DNA from: JAEUJM01 sp041918615
Lineage (GTDB): Bacteria > Actinomycetota > Acidimicrobiia > Acidimicrobiales > DATDAH01
DNA: 64,000 nt
Direction: 5' to 3'
Assembly: GCA_041918615.1 (NCBI GenBank)
Contig: JAYRVH010000081.1
Location: 62,001-126,000 of the forward strand
The notes beneath the pieces are model-generated. The model worked only from the letters and a program-made list of their open reading frames with translations, had not been told where the DNA came from and searched no databases. Below are positions 53,619-63,022 of this stretch, one piece after another (position 1 is the stretch's first letter; each line of letters starts with the position of its first letter). A program made the translations under genes and the position numbers.

Positions 53619-56057
53619 TTACGCGTCCACGCCGTTGGGCCGGGGAGGGTCGGTCTCGGCCGGGGGTGGGGCCCATCCCGTGGCGGACAGGCGCGCCAGG
53701 AGCATGCGCCACGCCAACTCCTGGGCGACGACGAGTCCGGCAACCACGCCGTAGAGCCACGGGGGCGGAAGCTCGAGCGCGAAGAACGCCCGGGCGGGGG
53801 GAAAGGCGAGGACGGCGGCGAAGAGCCCGACCATCGACAGCACCAGCGCCTTTCGCCAGGCGTTGAAGGGAGTGGCCAGCCGGACCAGGATGCACAGGCC
53901 GGTGCTCACCAGGGTGAGGGTGGCGACCGTCCTGGCCTGGTCGAGGGTGACGGCGTCGTCGCTGTGGGCGACGCCGTAGGCCACCAGGGTGACGATGGCG
54001 GCCAGGGTGCCGGCCGGCACGGCGAAGCGCAGGACGCGGGGCACGAACCCCGACCGGGCCCGGTGGTGGTTGGGGGCCAGGGCCAGGAAGAAGGCGGGGA
54101 TGCCGATGGTGATGCTGCCCACCAGGGTGAGGTGGCGCGGCAGGAAGGGGAAGGCCAGGCCGATGACGCCCACACTGAGCGCGAGGAGCATGGAGTACGT
54201 GGTCTTGGTGAGGAAGAGGTTGGCCACCCGCTCGATGTTGTTGATCACCCGGCGTCCCTCGGCCACCACGTCGGGCATGGTGGCGAAGCGGCCGTCGAGC
54301 AGCACGATCTGAGCCGCGGCCCGCGAGGCCGACGAGCCCGACCCCATGGCGATGCCGATGTCGGCGTCCTTCAGGGCCAGTACGTCGTTCACGCCGTCGC
54401 CGGTCATGGCCACCACATGGCCGTTGGACTGAAGGGCCTTCACCATCGCCCGCTTCTGGTGGGGCTTCACCCGGCCGAAGACATGGTGGCGCTCGAGCAC
54501 CTCGGCCAGCGCGGCCTCGTCCTCGGGGAGGTCGCGACCGTCGTAGCCCTCGGCCACGTCGGGCACCCCCGCCTCTCGGGCCACGGCGGCCACGGTGTTG
54601 GGGTTGTCCCCCGAGATCACCTTGACCCGGACGTCCTGGGCCACGAAGTACCGCAGGGTCTCCTCGGCGTCCGGGCGCACCTGGTCGGCCAGCAGCACGA
54701 GGGCCGCGGGGACGAGGCCGACAGGTAGCTCGTCACCGGCCAGCGGTTGGGCGGTGTGGGTCAGCAGCACCACCCGTCGACCCAGCCGGGCGAGCTCGTC
54801 CACCCGGGCACGGGTGGTGCCCTCGGTGCCCTCGGCGGTGGCGGCCAGCAGCACCTCGGGCGCGCCGAGCAGCCAGGTGCCCCGGGCGCCGAAGTCCGAG
54901 CCGCTCCACTTGCGGGCCGACGAGAAGGGCACTGCCATCCGGGCGTCCCAGGTTTCGTCCGCCGCGGCGCGGGCCACCACCGGCGCTCGTCCGACGGCCG
55001 CCAGGGTGGCGTTGGGGTTGGGGTCCGACGCGGCCAGCCCGGCCAGCGCAGACGCGACCGTGGAGGCGGCGGCGTCGCCGAGCATCTCGAGGTCCGAGAA
55101 GGTGATGTCGCCGGCGGTGATCGTGCCCGTCTTGTCCAGGCAGATCACGTCGACGCGCGCGAGCGTCTCGACCGCCGGAAGCTCCTGCACGAGCACCTGC
55201 TGGCGGCCCAGGCGCACCACCGACGCCGCGAAGGCCACGCTGGTCAGCAGCACGAGGCCCTCGGGCACCATCGCCACCACGCCACCGACGGTCGACGCCA
55301 GGGCCTCGGACAGGCCGTCGTGCGCCCGCAACTGGCTGAACAGCAGCAGCGCCGCGGTCGGCAACATCGCCCAGCTGACCAGTTGGATGATGCGGTCGAT
55401 GCCCGAGCGCAGATCGCTGCTGGCCAGCGTGAAGCGACGCGCCTCCTCGGCCAGGGCGACCGCGTAGGCCTCGCGCCCGACCTTGGTGGCCACGAAGTGC
55501 CCCGAGCCCGCCGCCACGAAGCTGCCCGAGAGCACGGCATCGCCAGGAGCCTTGTGCTGGGGGTCGGACTCGCCGGTCAGCAGCGACTCGTCCACCTCGA
55601 GGCCCTGCGCCTCGATCACGTCGCCGTCGACGACCACCTGGTCACCCGGGCGCAGGATCAGGACGTCGTCCAACACGACCTCGCCGATGGCCACGTCGCC
55701 CGGGGCCCCGTCGCGCAGCACCCGGGCCTTGGGTGCCGACAGGATGGCCAACCGGTCGAGGGTGCGCTTGGCCCGCCACTCCTGCAGGATCCCGATGAGG
55801 GCGTTGGCCACCAGCACGAACCCGAACAGGGCGTCGTTCGGCGGCCCCACGATCAGGATCACCACCAGCAGCCCGCCCAGCAGCGCGTTGAACCGGGTGA
55901 GAAGGTTGGCCCGCAGGATCTGCCGGAACGTCCGGGTGGGTGCGGCGGGGACGTCGTTGCCCTGGCCCCGCTCGCGCCGCTCGGCCGCCTCCGTAGCGGT
56001 CAGCCCCACGATCCCGTCGGGCACGGGCGCCGCGGGTTCAGTCGCCGTCGCTGTCAC
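53619..56057 (-). CDS. Cation-transporting P-type ATPase (CtpE-like)
   Basis: An 812-residue P-type ATPase. The actuator has TGESDP, the phosphorylation site is DKTGT (Asp308), and the hinge has MTGDGVNDVLALKDADIGIA. TM4 reads VAMVPEGLVLLTS; the PEGL form is that of the CtpE/P-type Ca2+-like group. No heavy-metal-binding N terminus (CxxC) is present. Ca2+ transport is a reasonable guess. The GTG start is at 56057. Confidence 0.92.
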   Translation of the reverse strand: MTATATEPAAPVPDGIVGLTATEAAERRERGQGNDVPAAPTRTFRQILRANLLTRFNALLGGLLVVILIVGPPNDALFGFVLVANALIGILQEWRAKRTLDRLAILSAPKARVLRDGAPGDVAIGEVVLDDVLILRPGDQVVVDGDVIEAQGLEVDESLLTGESDPQHKAPGDAVLSGSFVAAGSGHFVATKVGREAYAVALAEEARRFTLASSDLRSGIDRIIQLVSWAMLPTAALLLFSQLRAHDGLSEALASTVGGVVAMVPEGLVLLTSVAFAASVVRLGRQQVLVQELPAVETLARVDVICLDKTGTITAGDITFSDLEMLGDAAASTVASALAGLAASDPNPNATLAAVGRAPVVARAAADETWDARMAVPFSSARKWSGSDFGARGTWLLGAPEVLLAATAEGTEGTTRARVDELARLGRRVVLLTHTAQPLAGDELPVGLVPAALVLLADQVRPDAEETLRYFVAQDVRVKVISGDNPNTVAAVAREAGVPDVAEGYDGRDLPEDEAALAEVLERHHVFGRVKPHQKRAMVKALQSNGHVVAMTGDGVNDVLALKDADIGIAMGSGSSASRAAAQIVLLDGRFATMPDVVAEGRRVINNIERVANLFLTKTTYSMLLALSVGVIGLAFPFLPRHLTLVGSITIGIPAFFLALAPNHHRARSGFVPRVLRFAVPAGTLAAIVTLVAYGVAHSDDAVTLDQARTVATLTLVSTGLCILVRLATPFNAWRKALVLSMVGLFAAVLAFPPARAFFALELPPPWLYGVVAGLVVAQELAWRMLLARLSATGWAPPPAETDPPRPNGVDA

Positions 56058-56112
56058 GACAACCTATGGGTTGCCCACCCGTCCCTACGCCGAGCACGTC
56101 GAGGGGTGGGTT

Positions 56113-56175
56113 GACGTGGCGCAGCGGAGCGGAGCCGCACGTCCATCGAGACACGGATGGCGAAGCCGTCGTGAC
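56113..56175 (+). repeat. GC-rich interspersed element, copy A
   Basis: GACGTGGCGCAGCGGAGCGG followed by AGCCGCA, a CCATC/GATGG hairpin and GGCGAAGCC. A similar element lies on the minus strand at 62925-62999. It sits between the ATPase and phosphatase genes. Confidence 0.35.
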
Positions 56176-56198
56176 GAAGGAGCGACCAATTTGATGCC

Positions 56199-56999
56199 TC
56201 ATGGCTCGAAGGTCCCGTCGAAGAGCTCGAGGAACTCGTCGTGCAGGATGCCGTTGGTGCCGAGCCCGCTGCCGTGGTGGAAGCCGTCCTCGCCCCGCAT
56301 CGAGGTGAAGCGGCCGCCGGCCTCCTGCAGGATCACCACCGCAGGGGCCACGTCCCAGGGGCTGGCCACCTGGTCGACCATGGCCTCGACCCGGCCGGTG
56401 GCCACGAGCGCGTAGCCGAACCCGTCGCCCCAGGTCCGGAGATGGGTCCCGGCGTCGTGGAGGGCGGCCATGGCCGCGGGCGACCAGCCGCCGAACCCGC
56501 TGGTGGTCAGGTAGGCCTCGTCGAGGTAGGCCACCTCGCTGACCCGGGCGGGCGCACCGTTGCAGAAGCAGCCCAGGCCCCGGCCCGCGTACACGACCTC
56601 GGTGAGCCCCGGCAGGTTGATCACGCCGAGGGCCACGCCGTGGGTGTCCTCGAGGGCGAGGAGGTTGCAGTAGAGCGGAACGCCCTTGGTGAAGGCCTTC
56701 GTGCCGTCGATGGGGTCGATGATCCAGCGGCGACCGCTGGTGCCGGCCTTGTCCTCCTCCTCCTCGCCGTGGATGGCGTCGTCGGGGTGGTTCCGGCCGA
56801 TCTCCTCACGCAGGAAGTGCTCGGCGGCCTTGTCCGCGGCGGTCACCGGGGTGCCGTCGCCCTTGTGGTCGATCGACAGCTCGATCGAGCGGAACCACTG
56901 CAGGGTCAGCTCACCCGCCTGACGGCACAGTTCGACCGCCTCGTCGAGCAGGGCGCGGTCGATGGCGGGCGCGGCGGCGGGTTCGGTGGGGGAGTCCAT
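56199..56999 (-). CDS. Inositol monophosphatase family phosphatase (HisN-like)
   Basis: A 266-residue Mg-dependent phosphatase. GDGTPVTAADKAAEHFLRE, HGEEEEDK, the WIIDPIDGTKAF metal motif (about residue 95) and ASPWDVAPAVVILQEAGG are all present. It is close to the histidinol-phosphatase (HisN) branch. ATG 56999 lies 6 nt after GATACT, divergent from the P450 gene. Confidence 0.9.
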   Translation of the reverse strand: MDSPTEPAAAPAIDRALLDEAVELCRQAGELTLQWFRSIELSIDHKGDGTPVTAADKAAEHFLREEIGRNHPDDAIHGEEEEDKAGTSGRRWIIDPIDGTKAFTKGVPLYCNLLALEDTHGVALGVINLPGLTEVVYAGRGLGCFCNGAPARVSEVAYLDEAYLTTSGFGGWSPAAMAALHDAGTHLRTWGDGFGYALVATGRVEAMVDQVASPWDVAPAVVILQEAGGRFTSMRGEDGFHHGSGLGTNGILHDEFLELFDGTFEP

Positions 57000-57035
57000 C
57001 CGTGCAGTATCGCGGGTGGCCGTAGGATTCGGGGC

Positions 57036-58286
57036 GTGAGCGTCGCCCCGGCCGAACCCGTCTTCTACAACCCGTTCGATCCGGGCTACGCGGCCGACCC
57101 GTACCCGCAGTTCGCGGCCTTGCGCGAGGCCGACCCCGTGCACGAGTCTCCGGCGGGACCGTGGATCCTGTTCCGCTACCACGACGTGCTGCGCCTGCTG
57201 CGTGACCCGAGCCTGAGCGTGCAGGACGACCGGGCGCGACGCGAAGGCCCGCGCGCCGACCTCTTCGAGCAGGTGCTGGCCGAGGGCGACCACGACCCCG
57301 ACCGCCGCCACCGGGGCGAGCGGGCCATGTTGAACGTCGACCCGCCCGACCACACCCGACTGCGCCGGCTGGTGTCGAAGGCCTTCACCCCCCGGATGAT
57401 CGAGGGGCTGCGACCGCTGATCGAGCGCCTGGTGGACGATGCCCTCGACCGGGTCGCGCCCACGGGGCACATGGACGTGATCGCCGACCTGGCCTTCCCC
57501 CTGCCGTTCACGGTGATCTCCGAGCTGTTGGGCATGCCCGACGGCGACCGCGATGCCGTGCGCGACTGGTCGCACGCCATCGTCAAGACACTCGACCCGG
57601 TGATCACCGAGGACGAGGTGCGCGAGGCCTTCGAGGCATCGGACGCCATGACCGACCACATCACCGGGGTGTTGGCGTGGAAGCGGGATCAGCCCGCGGA
57701 CGACCTGCTGACCGCCCTGATCCGGGCCGAGGAGGATGGCGACCGCCTCAGTCCGGCCGAGCTGCGCGACCAGGTGGTGCTGCTGTTCATCGCCGGCCAC
57801 GAGACCACGGTGAACCTGATCGGCAACGGCACGCTGGCCCTGCTGCGCCACCGCGGTCAGCTGGAGCGCTGGCGCGACGACCCGAGCCTCGACGCCAACG
57901 CCGTCGACGAGTTGCTGCGCTACGACGCACCCGTGCAGTTCTCGCGGCGCATCACGGTGGCGCCGCTGGACGTCGGCGAGCGAACGATCCCCGCGGGCAT
58001 CTTCGTGTTGGCCGGTCTGGCGTCGTCCAACCGTGACCCCGACTTCTGGGGGCCCACCGTCGACGACCTGGACCTCGGCCGGGAGACAGCCGGACAGCAC
58101 GTGTCGTTCGGCAGCGGCAGCCACTTCTGCCTCGGGGCGGCGCTGGCCCGGCTGGAGGGGCAGGTGGCGATGGGCCGCCTGATCCGCCGCTTCAACGACT
58201 TGGACCTCGCCGATCCAGGGCCCGAATGGAACGGCCGAATCAATCTCCGTGGGCTGGACCGCCTTCCCATAACCTTCCGGTCATGA
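57036..58286 (+). CDS. Cytochrome P450
   Basis: A 416-residue P450. The I-helix has FIAGHETTVNLIGN, the K-helix ExxR is in VDELLRYDAP, and the heme loop FGSGSHFCLGAALAR places the Cys at about residue 365. It is a bacterial class needing ferredoxin partners, none of which is seen here. GTG 57036 lies 7 nt after TAGGAT (57023-57028). The stop overlaps the DinB gene (ATGA). Confidence 0.95.
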   Translation: MSVAPAEPVFYNPFDPGYAADPYPQFAALREADPVHESPAGPWILFRYHDVLRLLRDPSLSVQDDRARREGPRADLFEQVLAEGDHDPDRRHRGERAMLNVDPPDHTRLRRLVSKAFTPRMIEGLRPLIERLVDDALDRVAPTGHMDVIADLAFPLPFTVISELLGMPDGDRDAVRDWSHAIVKTLDPVITEDEVREAFEASDAMTDHITGVLAWKRDQPADDLLTALIRAEEDGDRLSPAELRDQVVLLFIAGHETTVNLIGNGTLALLRHRGQLERWRDDPSLDANAVDELLRYDAPVQFSRRITVAPLDVGERTIPAGIFVLAGLASSNRDPDFWGPTVDDLDLGRETAGQHVSFGSGSHFCLGAALARLEGQVAMGRLIRRFNDLDLADPGPEWNGRINLRGLDRLPITFRS

Positions 58287-58837
58287 GCGGCGACCCGAAC
58301 ATCGTTCCGGACGAGAAGGACTGGACCTGGGTGCTCGATCGCCCGTGCCCCGAGTGCGGGTACGAGGCGTCGGATCACGAACGTCACCGCCTCGGCGCCG
58401 GCGTCCGTCGCAACGCCCTGCGGTGGCGGCCCCTGCTCGACCGGCCCCTGGCCGACCAGCGCCCCCGGCCCGAGCTGTGGTCGGCGCTCGAGTATGGCGC
58501 CCACGTGCGCGACGTGTTCACCATCTGCCTCGGCCGCCTGCAGAAGATGCTGGACGAGGACGACCCCACGTTCATGAACTGGGACCAGGACGCCACCGCG
58601 GTCGAGCAGGACTACGGCTCACTCGACCCTTTCGAGGTGGCCCGCCAGATCGAGTCGGCGGCCATGGCCTTCGCCGAGGCCTACGACGCCGTCGACGACG
58701 AGCAGTGGAGCCGCACCGGCATGCGCAGCGATGGCGCCCGCTTCACCATCGAGTCCTTCGGCCGGTACGTCCTGCACGACCCCGTCCACCACGTCTGGGA
58801 CGTCGAGCAGGGCTTCGCGGCGCTCGAGTCCCGCTGA
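58283..58837 (+). CDS. DinB-like superfamily protein
   Basis: A 184-residue helical-bundle protein. ELWSALEYGAHVRDVF, YGSLDPFEVARQIESAAMAF and GRYVLHDPVHHVWDV supply the conserved His residues. The opening WTWVLDRPCPECGYEA is typical of actinobacterial DinB_2 members. Translationally coupled to the P450 by ATGA. Confidence 0.85.
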   Translation: MSGDPNIVPDEKDWTWVLDRPCPECGYEASDHERHRLGAGVRRNALRWRPLLDRPLADQRPRPELWSALEYGAHVRDVFTICLGRLQKMLDEDDPTFMNWDQDATAVEQDYGSLDPFEVARQIESAAMAFAEAYDAVDDEQWSRTGMRSDGARFTIESFGRYVLHDPVHHVWDVEQGFAALESR

Positions 58838-58925
58838 AGCGGCGCCTCGGCGATCGAGTCGGTCCAACTCGGCGCATCCAGTCCGCTGTGAGCGGACCGA
58901 CGGCGCTGACTTCCGGTCAGCGGTG

Positions 58926-59399
58926 TCAGGGCTCCGGGATCGGTGCGGGGCCGGGCCTCTGACCTTCGAGCGCCTGGTCGATGTTGGCGGCGAGCGATGC
59001 CGGGTCGATAGCGGGGTAGCGGTACAGGTCGTCTCGTATACGCGTCCACTCGGCTCTGATCGCCTCGGGCGTGACCAGGCCGGCCGCGAGCAGATCCTGC
59101 ACGTCGCGCTGGTCCCGCTCGTGGCCACGCTCGATCTTGGCCAGCGCCTGTGCCGCCAGGTCGAAGTTCCGGTAGGTCACGGCACCGACTCGATCGACGA
59201 GCGGCGATCGGCTCTCCCACCCGTCACTCACCGGGATGAACAGGTCGGGCGAGGCCAACTCGATGTTGACCTCGAGTGCCTCCTTGATGGCGGGGAGGGC
59301 GCGTAGCACGTCGCCGCGATCGGGGTCGATCTTGATGTCGATGTCGATGGTGGCATCCCGGAAGCCCTCGAGCAGCGCGGTGGCGCCGACGGTGGTCAC
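58926..59399 (-). CDS. Nucleotidyltransferase-like protein (DUF6036/AbiEii-like), N terminus doubtful
   Basis: A 157-residue protein starting at GTG 59399. VGATALLEGFRDATIDIDIKI has the nucleotidyltransferase pattern with a D-I-D pair. The C terminus is helical (RRDVQDLLAAGLVTP-like and IRAEWTRIRDDLYRY). Likely N-terminal residues (LRAFMARLADSTDR) lie just upstream in another frame, so a one-base shift may have truncated it. Its gene follows the 90-residue partner closely, as in toxin-antitoxin-type pairs. Confidence 0.55.
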   Translation of the reverse strand: MTTVGATALLEGFRDATIDIDIKIDPDRGDVLRALPAIKEALEVNIELASPDLFIPVSDGWESRSPLVDRVGAVTYRNFDLAAQALAKIERGHERDQRDVQDLLAAGLVTPEAIRAEWTRIRDDLYRYPAIDPASLAANIDQALEGQRPGPAPIPEP

Positions 59400-59453
59400 C
59401 TATCTGTGCTGTCGGCGAGTCGGGCCATGAAGGCCCGCAGGCAGCCAGGTCGA

Positions 59454-59726
59454 TCAGGCGGCGCGGGCCAGCGTCCGCTCGAAGCTGACGAGGCGGCGCA
59501 CCAGAGCGTTGTACCGGCTGTGGGCAGAGTCGACATCGTCCTCGGCGAGCAACTCCCACAGCCGATGGTCGGCTTCGTCCACCGTGGGTGGGACCGTCAC
59601 GCCGAGTTGGCGCAAGCGAGGCGCGCCGATCGAGACCAGGAGCGCTTCGGCGGTGACGCGGCCGCCGGCCAGGTCGTCGAGCCCTCGTTGCACCAGTTCG
59701 CCCCCCGGGAATGCCTCCCACTGCAT
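59454..59726 (-). CDS. Hypothetical partner of the nucleotidyltransferase
   Basis: A 90-residue protein (MQWEAFPGGELVQRGLDDLA, SIGAPRLRQLGV, LWELLAEDDVDSAHSRYNAL). It looks helical and soluble. ATG 59726 lies 7 nt after TAGACT (59739-59734). It is upstream of the nucleotidyltransferase and may be its antitoxin-like partner. No named family is recognised. Confidence 0.55.
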   Translation of the reverse strand: MQWEAFPGGELVQRGLDDLAGGRVTAEALLVSIGAPRLRQLGVTVPPTVDEADHRLWELLAEDDVDSAHSRYNALVRRLVSFERTLARAA

Positions 59727-59822
59727 GTCGGGGAGTCTACGAGTCGGGTGGACCGGCGCCCCGCCGCCGACCGACGAACCGGAGACCGGGACCCGCAGGG
59801 TGACGTCGGCTCGTCGGGAGAC

Positions 59823-62324
59823 TCAGGAGTTGATGTTGTAGGTGGTGGCGCCGGCGGTGACCGACACCGGGGTGGCGGCGTCGTAGGACGGCGCGTCGTT
59901 GTAGAACTCCTGGTATCCGCTGAAGCGGGAGACGAAGGTCACCCGGTAGCTGCCGGGCGCAAGACCCGCCAGGCGGTAGTCACCGTTGAACTCAGCGACG
60001 ACGCCGCCGGCGATGCCGGCGGGGCCGATCGCAAGAACCCACGCCCCGCTGAGCGCACGTCCCTGCATTGCGCCGGTGGTGGGCGCGAGTTGTGCATCGG
60101 CGGTGCCCGGAGCGGTCACCGTGGCCGCCGAGCCCAGGCCGGTGGACGGCTGGTTGTCGTACCACTCCATGAGGTGGCGGCCGTCGCTGCTGAAGAAGGC
60201 CAGCTTGTAGTCACCCGGCGGCACCGACAGCGTGTAGACACCGTTGCTGTCCGTAACCGCGCCCCGAGCCAGCCGGTAATCCGATGACCGCAATGCCACC
60301 ACCCGGGCTCCTGCGACGCTGCGCGCGCCGCCAACCTCCAGGAGTTGTCCGGTGATCGTGGCGCCGCCCCCGAGCGGCGCCTGGGCGACCAACTCGACAT
60401 CGGCGACTGTCCCGGTGCCCGCCACCACCTCCGCCGTCGTCGACGACGGCAGATCAGGCGACGACAGGTGGAACCGCGGGGCGTGGGCGCCGGTGGGATC
60501 GACGTAACCCACGTAGTGGTCGCCCGGTGCCAGCGGCGACACCACCACCTCGCCCGCCCCGTCGGTGTCGGCCACCCACTCCACCGCACCGGTGTTCGCC
60601 GGCGAGGCCGACAACGCCAGCGTCCACACCCCCGCCAACGGTGCTCCGGAACCTTCCTCGGTGACCGTCGCGGTGACCGCGCCCCTCGTCGCCACCAACG
60701 TCGGGGCCACCACCGTGACCTGCCCAGGATTCACCGCCACCGTCCCCGGCACCTGGGCCCCGGTGTGGTTCCCGGCCGGGTCCACCCCGTAGAGCCTGTA
60801 GGTGCCGGCCGGCACCACGACCGTGAATTCGCCGTCCTCGTCGGCCACGTCGCCCGCGACAACCGACAGGTCACCCGCATCGAGCACCGCCACCCACGCC
60901 CCAGCCACCGGGGACGGCGTGCCGGCCGTGGTCACCGTGCCCGCGATCCCGGTGGCGGGGCTGTCGAAGTCAACCGCCGCCAACGCGTCGCCCATCTCCC
61001 CCGGACCGTCGCCCCGATCCTGCGTGTCACCGACACCGAGTTGACCCGCACCGTTCTCGCCCCAGCACTTCATGGCCACACCCACCACCGCGCACGCGTG
61101 CTCGCCCCCGACGGTCACCCCAATGGCGGGGCCGCCCGAACCCAACGCCACCGCCGGCAGCGAGGCACCCATCTCGCCGGCGCCGTCACCCCGATCCGCC
61201 GTGTCGCCCTGACCGAGTTGGCCCGTTCCGTTGTCCCCCCAACACTTCACCGTCCCGTCGTCCAACAAGGCACACGCCGACCCCGCCGGCGAAGCCCAGT
61301 AGCCCACGCTCACCGCCACTGCGGTCCGTCCCGGACCCAGGTCGACGACCGAGAGCGCATCGCCCATCTCACCCGGCACGTCGCCGCGTATGGCCGTGTC
61401 ACCCAGGCCCAACTGGCCGGACGCGTTCCTCCCCCAGCACTTCACGTCCCCGCCGTCCAACACCACACACGTCGACCCCGCCCCGGCGCTGATCGCCGTC
61501 GCCGTCCGGCCCGTCCCCAGGCTCACCGCCGGCAGGTTGTCACCCATCTCCGCTGGCTGGTCGCCCCACCCACCGCTCCCTCCTGGATCGGGTGTGTCCC
61601 CCGGCCACAACCCGCCGAAACCCCAGCACTTCACCGTGGCGTCATCGAGGATCGCGCATGCATGCGCCAGACCCGCGGTGACGGCCGTCGCGGTGCGGCC
61701 CGTCCCCAGATCTATCGGCGGTCCATCCGGGTCGCCCCCGTTCACCGTGGTGCCGAGACCCAACAATCCGCCCTTTCCCCAACACTTCACCGTGGCGTCG
61801 TCCAACAACGCGCAGGTCACCTCCTCGCCCGCGCTCACCGCCACAGCGGTCCGCCCCGCCCCCAGATTCACCGCCGGCAGGTCGTCGCCCATCTCCCCCA
61901 GTTCGTCTCCTCGGTTCCAACCACCACCACCAACGCCCAGCTTCCCCCAATCGTTGCTCCCCCAACACTTCAGTGACCCGTCGTCCAGCACCGCGCACAC
62001 GTGGTTGCGGCCTGCGCTCAACGCCGTGGCAGACCGGCCCGTTCCGAGCTCCACTGGCGCCAACGCGACCCCCATCTCGATCGCTGAATCCCCTCGATTG
62101 ACCGTGTCACCCTGGCCCAATTGGCCCGCGTTGTTCGCACCCCAGCACTTCACGACCCCACCCTGCAAGATCCCGCACGTGAACCGCCCACCCGCGGTGA
62201 TCGACCGGAACACCGCCGGCGCCCCGGGCGCCTCGTTCCCATCCGCCGCGACCGGCGGCGCCGGGGTCGTCAACACCGCACCGAGGATCAGCACCATCAC
62301 CGACAACGGCCGTCGGGCATTCAC
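59823..62324 (-). CDS. Secreted RCC1-repeat beta-propeller protein
   Basis: An 833-residue secreted protein. A signal peptide (MVLILGAVLTTPAPPVAA) follows GTG 62324. Seven RCC1-like blades each contain C-x-V/L-L-D-x2-x-V-K-C-W-G and GQLGxGD, matching one closed seven-bladed propeller with paired Cys. The C-terminal half has several carboxypeptidase-regulatory-like beta domains (SPVAGAWVAVLDAGD, PAGTYRLYGVDPAGN). It is probably an adhesin or surface protein. GTG 62324 has GGAG upstream. ATG 62390 is an alternative start. Confidence 0.85.
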   Translation of the reverse strand: MNARRPLSVMVLILGAVLTTPAPPVAADGNEAPGAPAVFRSITAGGRFTCGILQGGVVKCWGANNAGQLGQGDTVNRGDSAIEMGVALAPVELGTGRSATALSAGRNHVCAVLDDGSLKCWGSNDWGKLGVGGGGWNRGDELGEMGDDLPAVNLGAGRTAVAVSAGEEVTCALLDDATVKCWGKGGLLGLGTTVNGGDPDGPPIDLGTGRTATAVTAGLAHACAILDDATVKCWGFGGLWPGDTPDPGGSGGWGDQPAEMGDNLPAVSLGTGRTATAISAGAGSTCVVLDGGDVKCWGRNASGQLGLGDTAIRGDVPGEMGDALSVVDLGPGRTAVAVSVGYWASPAGSACALLDDGTVKCWGDNGTGQLGQGDTADRGDGAGEMGASLPAVALGSGGPAIGVTVGGEHACAVVGVAMKCWGENGAGQLGVGDTQDRGDGPGEMGDALAAVDFDSPATGIAGTVTTAGTPSPVAGAWVAVLDAGDLSVVAGDVADEDGEFTVVVPAGTYRLYGVDPAGNHTGAQVPGTVAVNPGQVTVVAPTLVATRGAVTATVTEEGSGAPLAGVWTLALSASPANTGAVEWVADTDGAGEVVVSPLAPGDHYVGYVDPTGAHAPRFHLSSPDLPSSTTAEVVAGTGTVADVELVAQAPLGGGATITGQLLEVGGARSVAGARVVALRSSDYRLARGAVTDSNGVYTLSVPPGDYKLAFFSSDGRHLMEWYDNQPSTGLGSAATVTAPGTADAQLAPTTGAMQGRALSGAWVLAIGPAGIAGGVVAEFNGDYRLAGLAPGSYRVTFVSRFSGYQEFYNDAPSYDAATPVSVTAGATTYNINS

Positions 62325-62379
62325 AGGGGCACTCCGAGCCGCTCTACCGAGGTTCACCCCTCGGGACGTTGCGGCGGTC

Positions 62380-62399
62380 CATTCATTCATTCATTCATG
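62380..62399. repeat. Tetranucleotide repeat (CATT)n
   Basis: Four CATT units plus a fifth CAT at 62380-62398 upstream of the RCC1 gene. On the minus strand this gives ATG triplets in all three frames. Confidence 0.6.
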
Positions 62400-62469
62400 G
62401 GTCATGCAACACCGCTCCGTCCAAGTGTGCGGGCACGAGCAGCGCGGGACGGTCTGCCGGAGGGGCTGA

Positions 62470-62922
62470 TCAGCGGGCGGCGCGCACGCGGAGGCGGCGG
62501 ACGTCGAGGGGTTCACCCGTCGCCTCGTCGACCACCAGCGGGCGCACGCGCTCGCCGGTGTCGCGATCGGCCAGCTCGATGGGCGCCGCCTCGTCGTCGG
62601 GCCAGAGCCAGTCCTCGCCCCAGCGCCACATGGCGGCCAGCACGTCCCAGAAGGCGCGGCCCTTGTCGGTCAGGCGGTACTCGGATCGGACGGGGCGCTG
62701 CTCGTAGGCCACCTTCACCAGCAGGCCCTCGTCGACGAGTCGGGCGAGCCGCTGGGTGAGTACGGCCCGGGGGACGCCGAGCGACTGCTGGAACTCGTCG
62801 AAGCGGCGCCGGCCGGCGAACGCCTCACGCATGATCAGCGGCGTCCACCAGTCGCCGATCAGGTCGGTGGTGCGGGCGATGGGGCAGGGGGCGTCGTCGA
62901 AGCGCGTGCGGCGCACGATCAC
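62470..62922 (-). CDS. HxlR/MarR-type winged-helix regulator
   Basis: A 150-residue HxlR-family repressor. CPIARTTDLIGDWWTPLIMR carries the conserved Cys and recognition-fold start. RRFDEFQQSLGVPRAVLTQR and LVDEGLLVKVAYEQRP follow, then YRLTDKGRAFWDVLAAMWRW. It probably senses redox or electrophile stress through the Cys. GTG 62922 is chosen; the frame is open to 62982. Confidence 0.88.
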   Translation of the reverse strand: MIVRRTRFDDAPCPIARTTDLIGDWWTPLIMREAFAGRRRFDEFQQSLGVPRAVLTQRLARLVDEGLLVKVAYEQRPVRSEYRLTDKGRAFWDVLAAMWRWGEDWLWPDDEAAPIELADRDTGERVRPLVVDEATGEPLDVRRLRVRAAR

Positions 62923-62924
62923 AC

Positions 62925-62999
62925 TCGACCGGCTCCGCCGGTCCCCTGCGGGATCCGACGACCGTCGTTGTTGCGGCTCCACTCCGCTCCGCCACGTCG
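62925..62999 (-). repeat. GC-rich interspersed element, copy B
   Basis: Minus-strand GACGTGGCGGAGCGGAGTGG then AGCCGCA, like 56113-56139, followed by hairpin ACCGGC-GGA-GCCGGT. It directly precedes the HxlR start. Confidence 0.3.
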
Positions 63000-63022
63000 A
63001 TGGCCGCTGGACCGTCCGCGCG

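Noticed and set aside
59823..62324. Propeller repeats read as recent tandem duplication
   Set aside because: The seven blades are diverged at DNA level and match the regular RCC1 fold, so they are protein-structural repeats.
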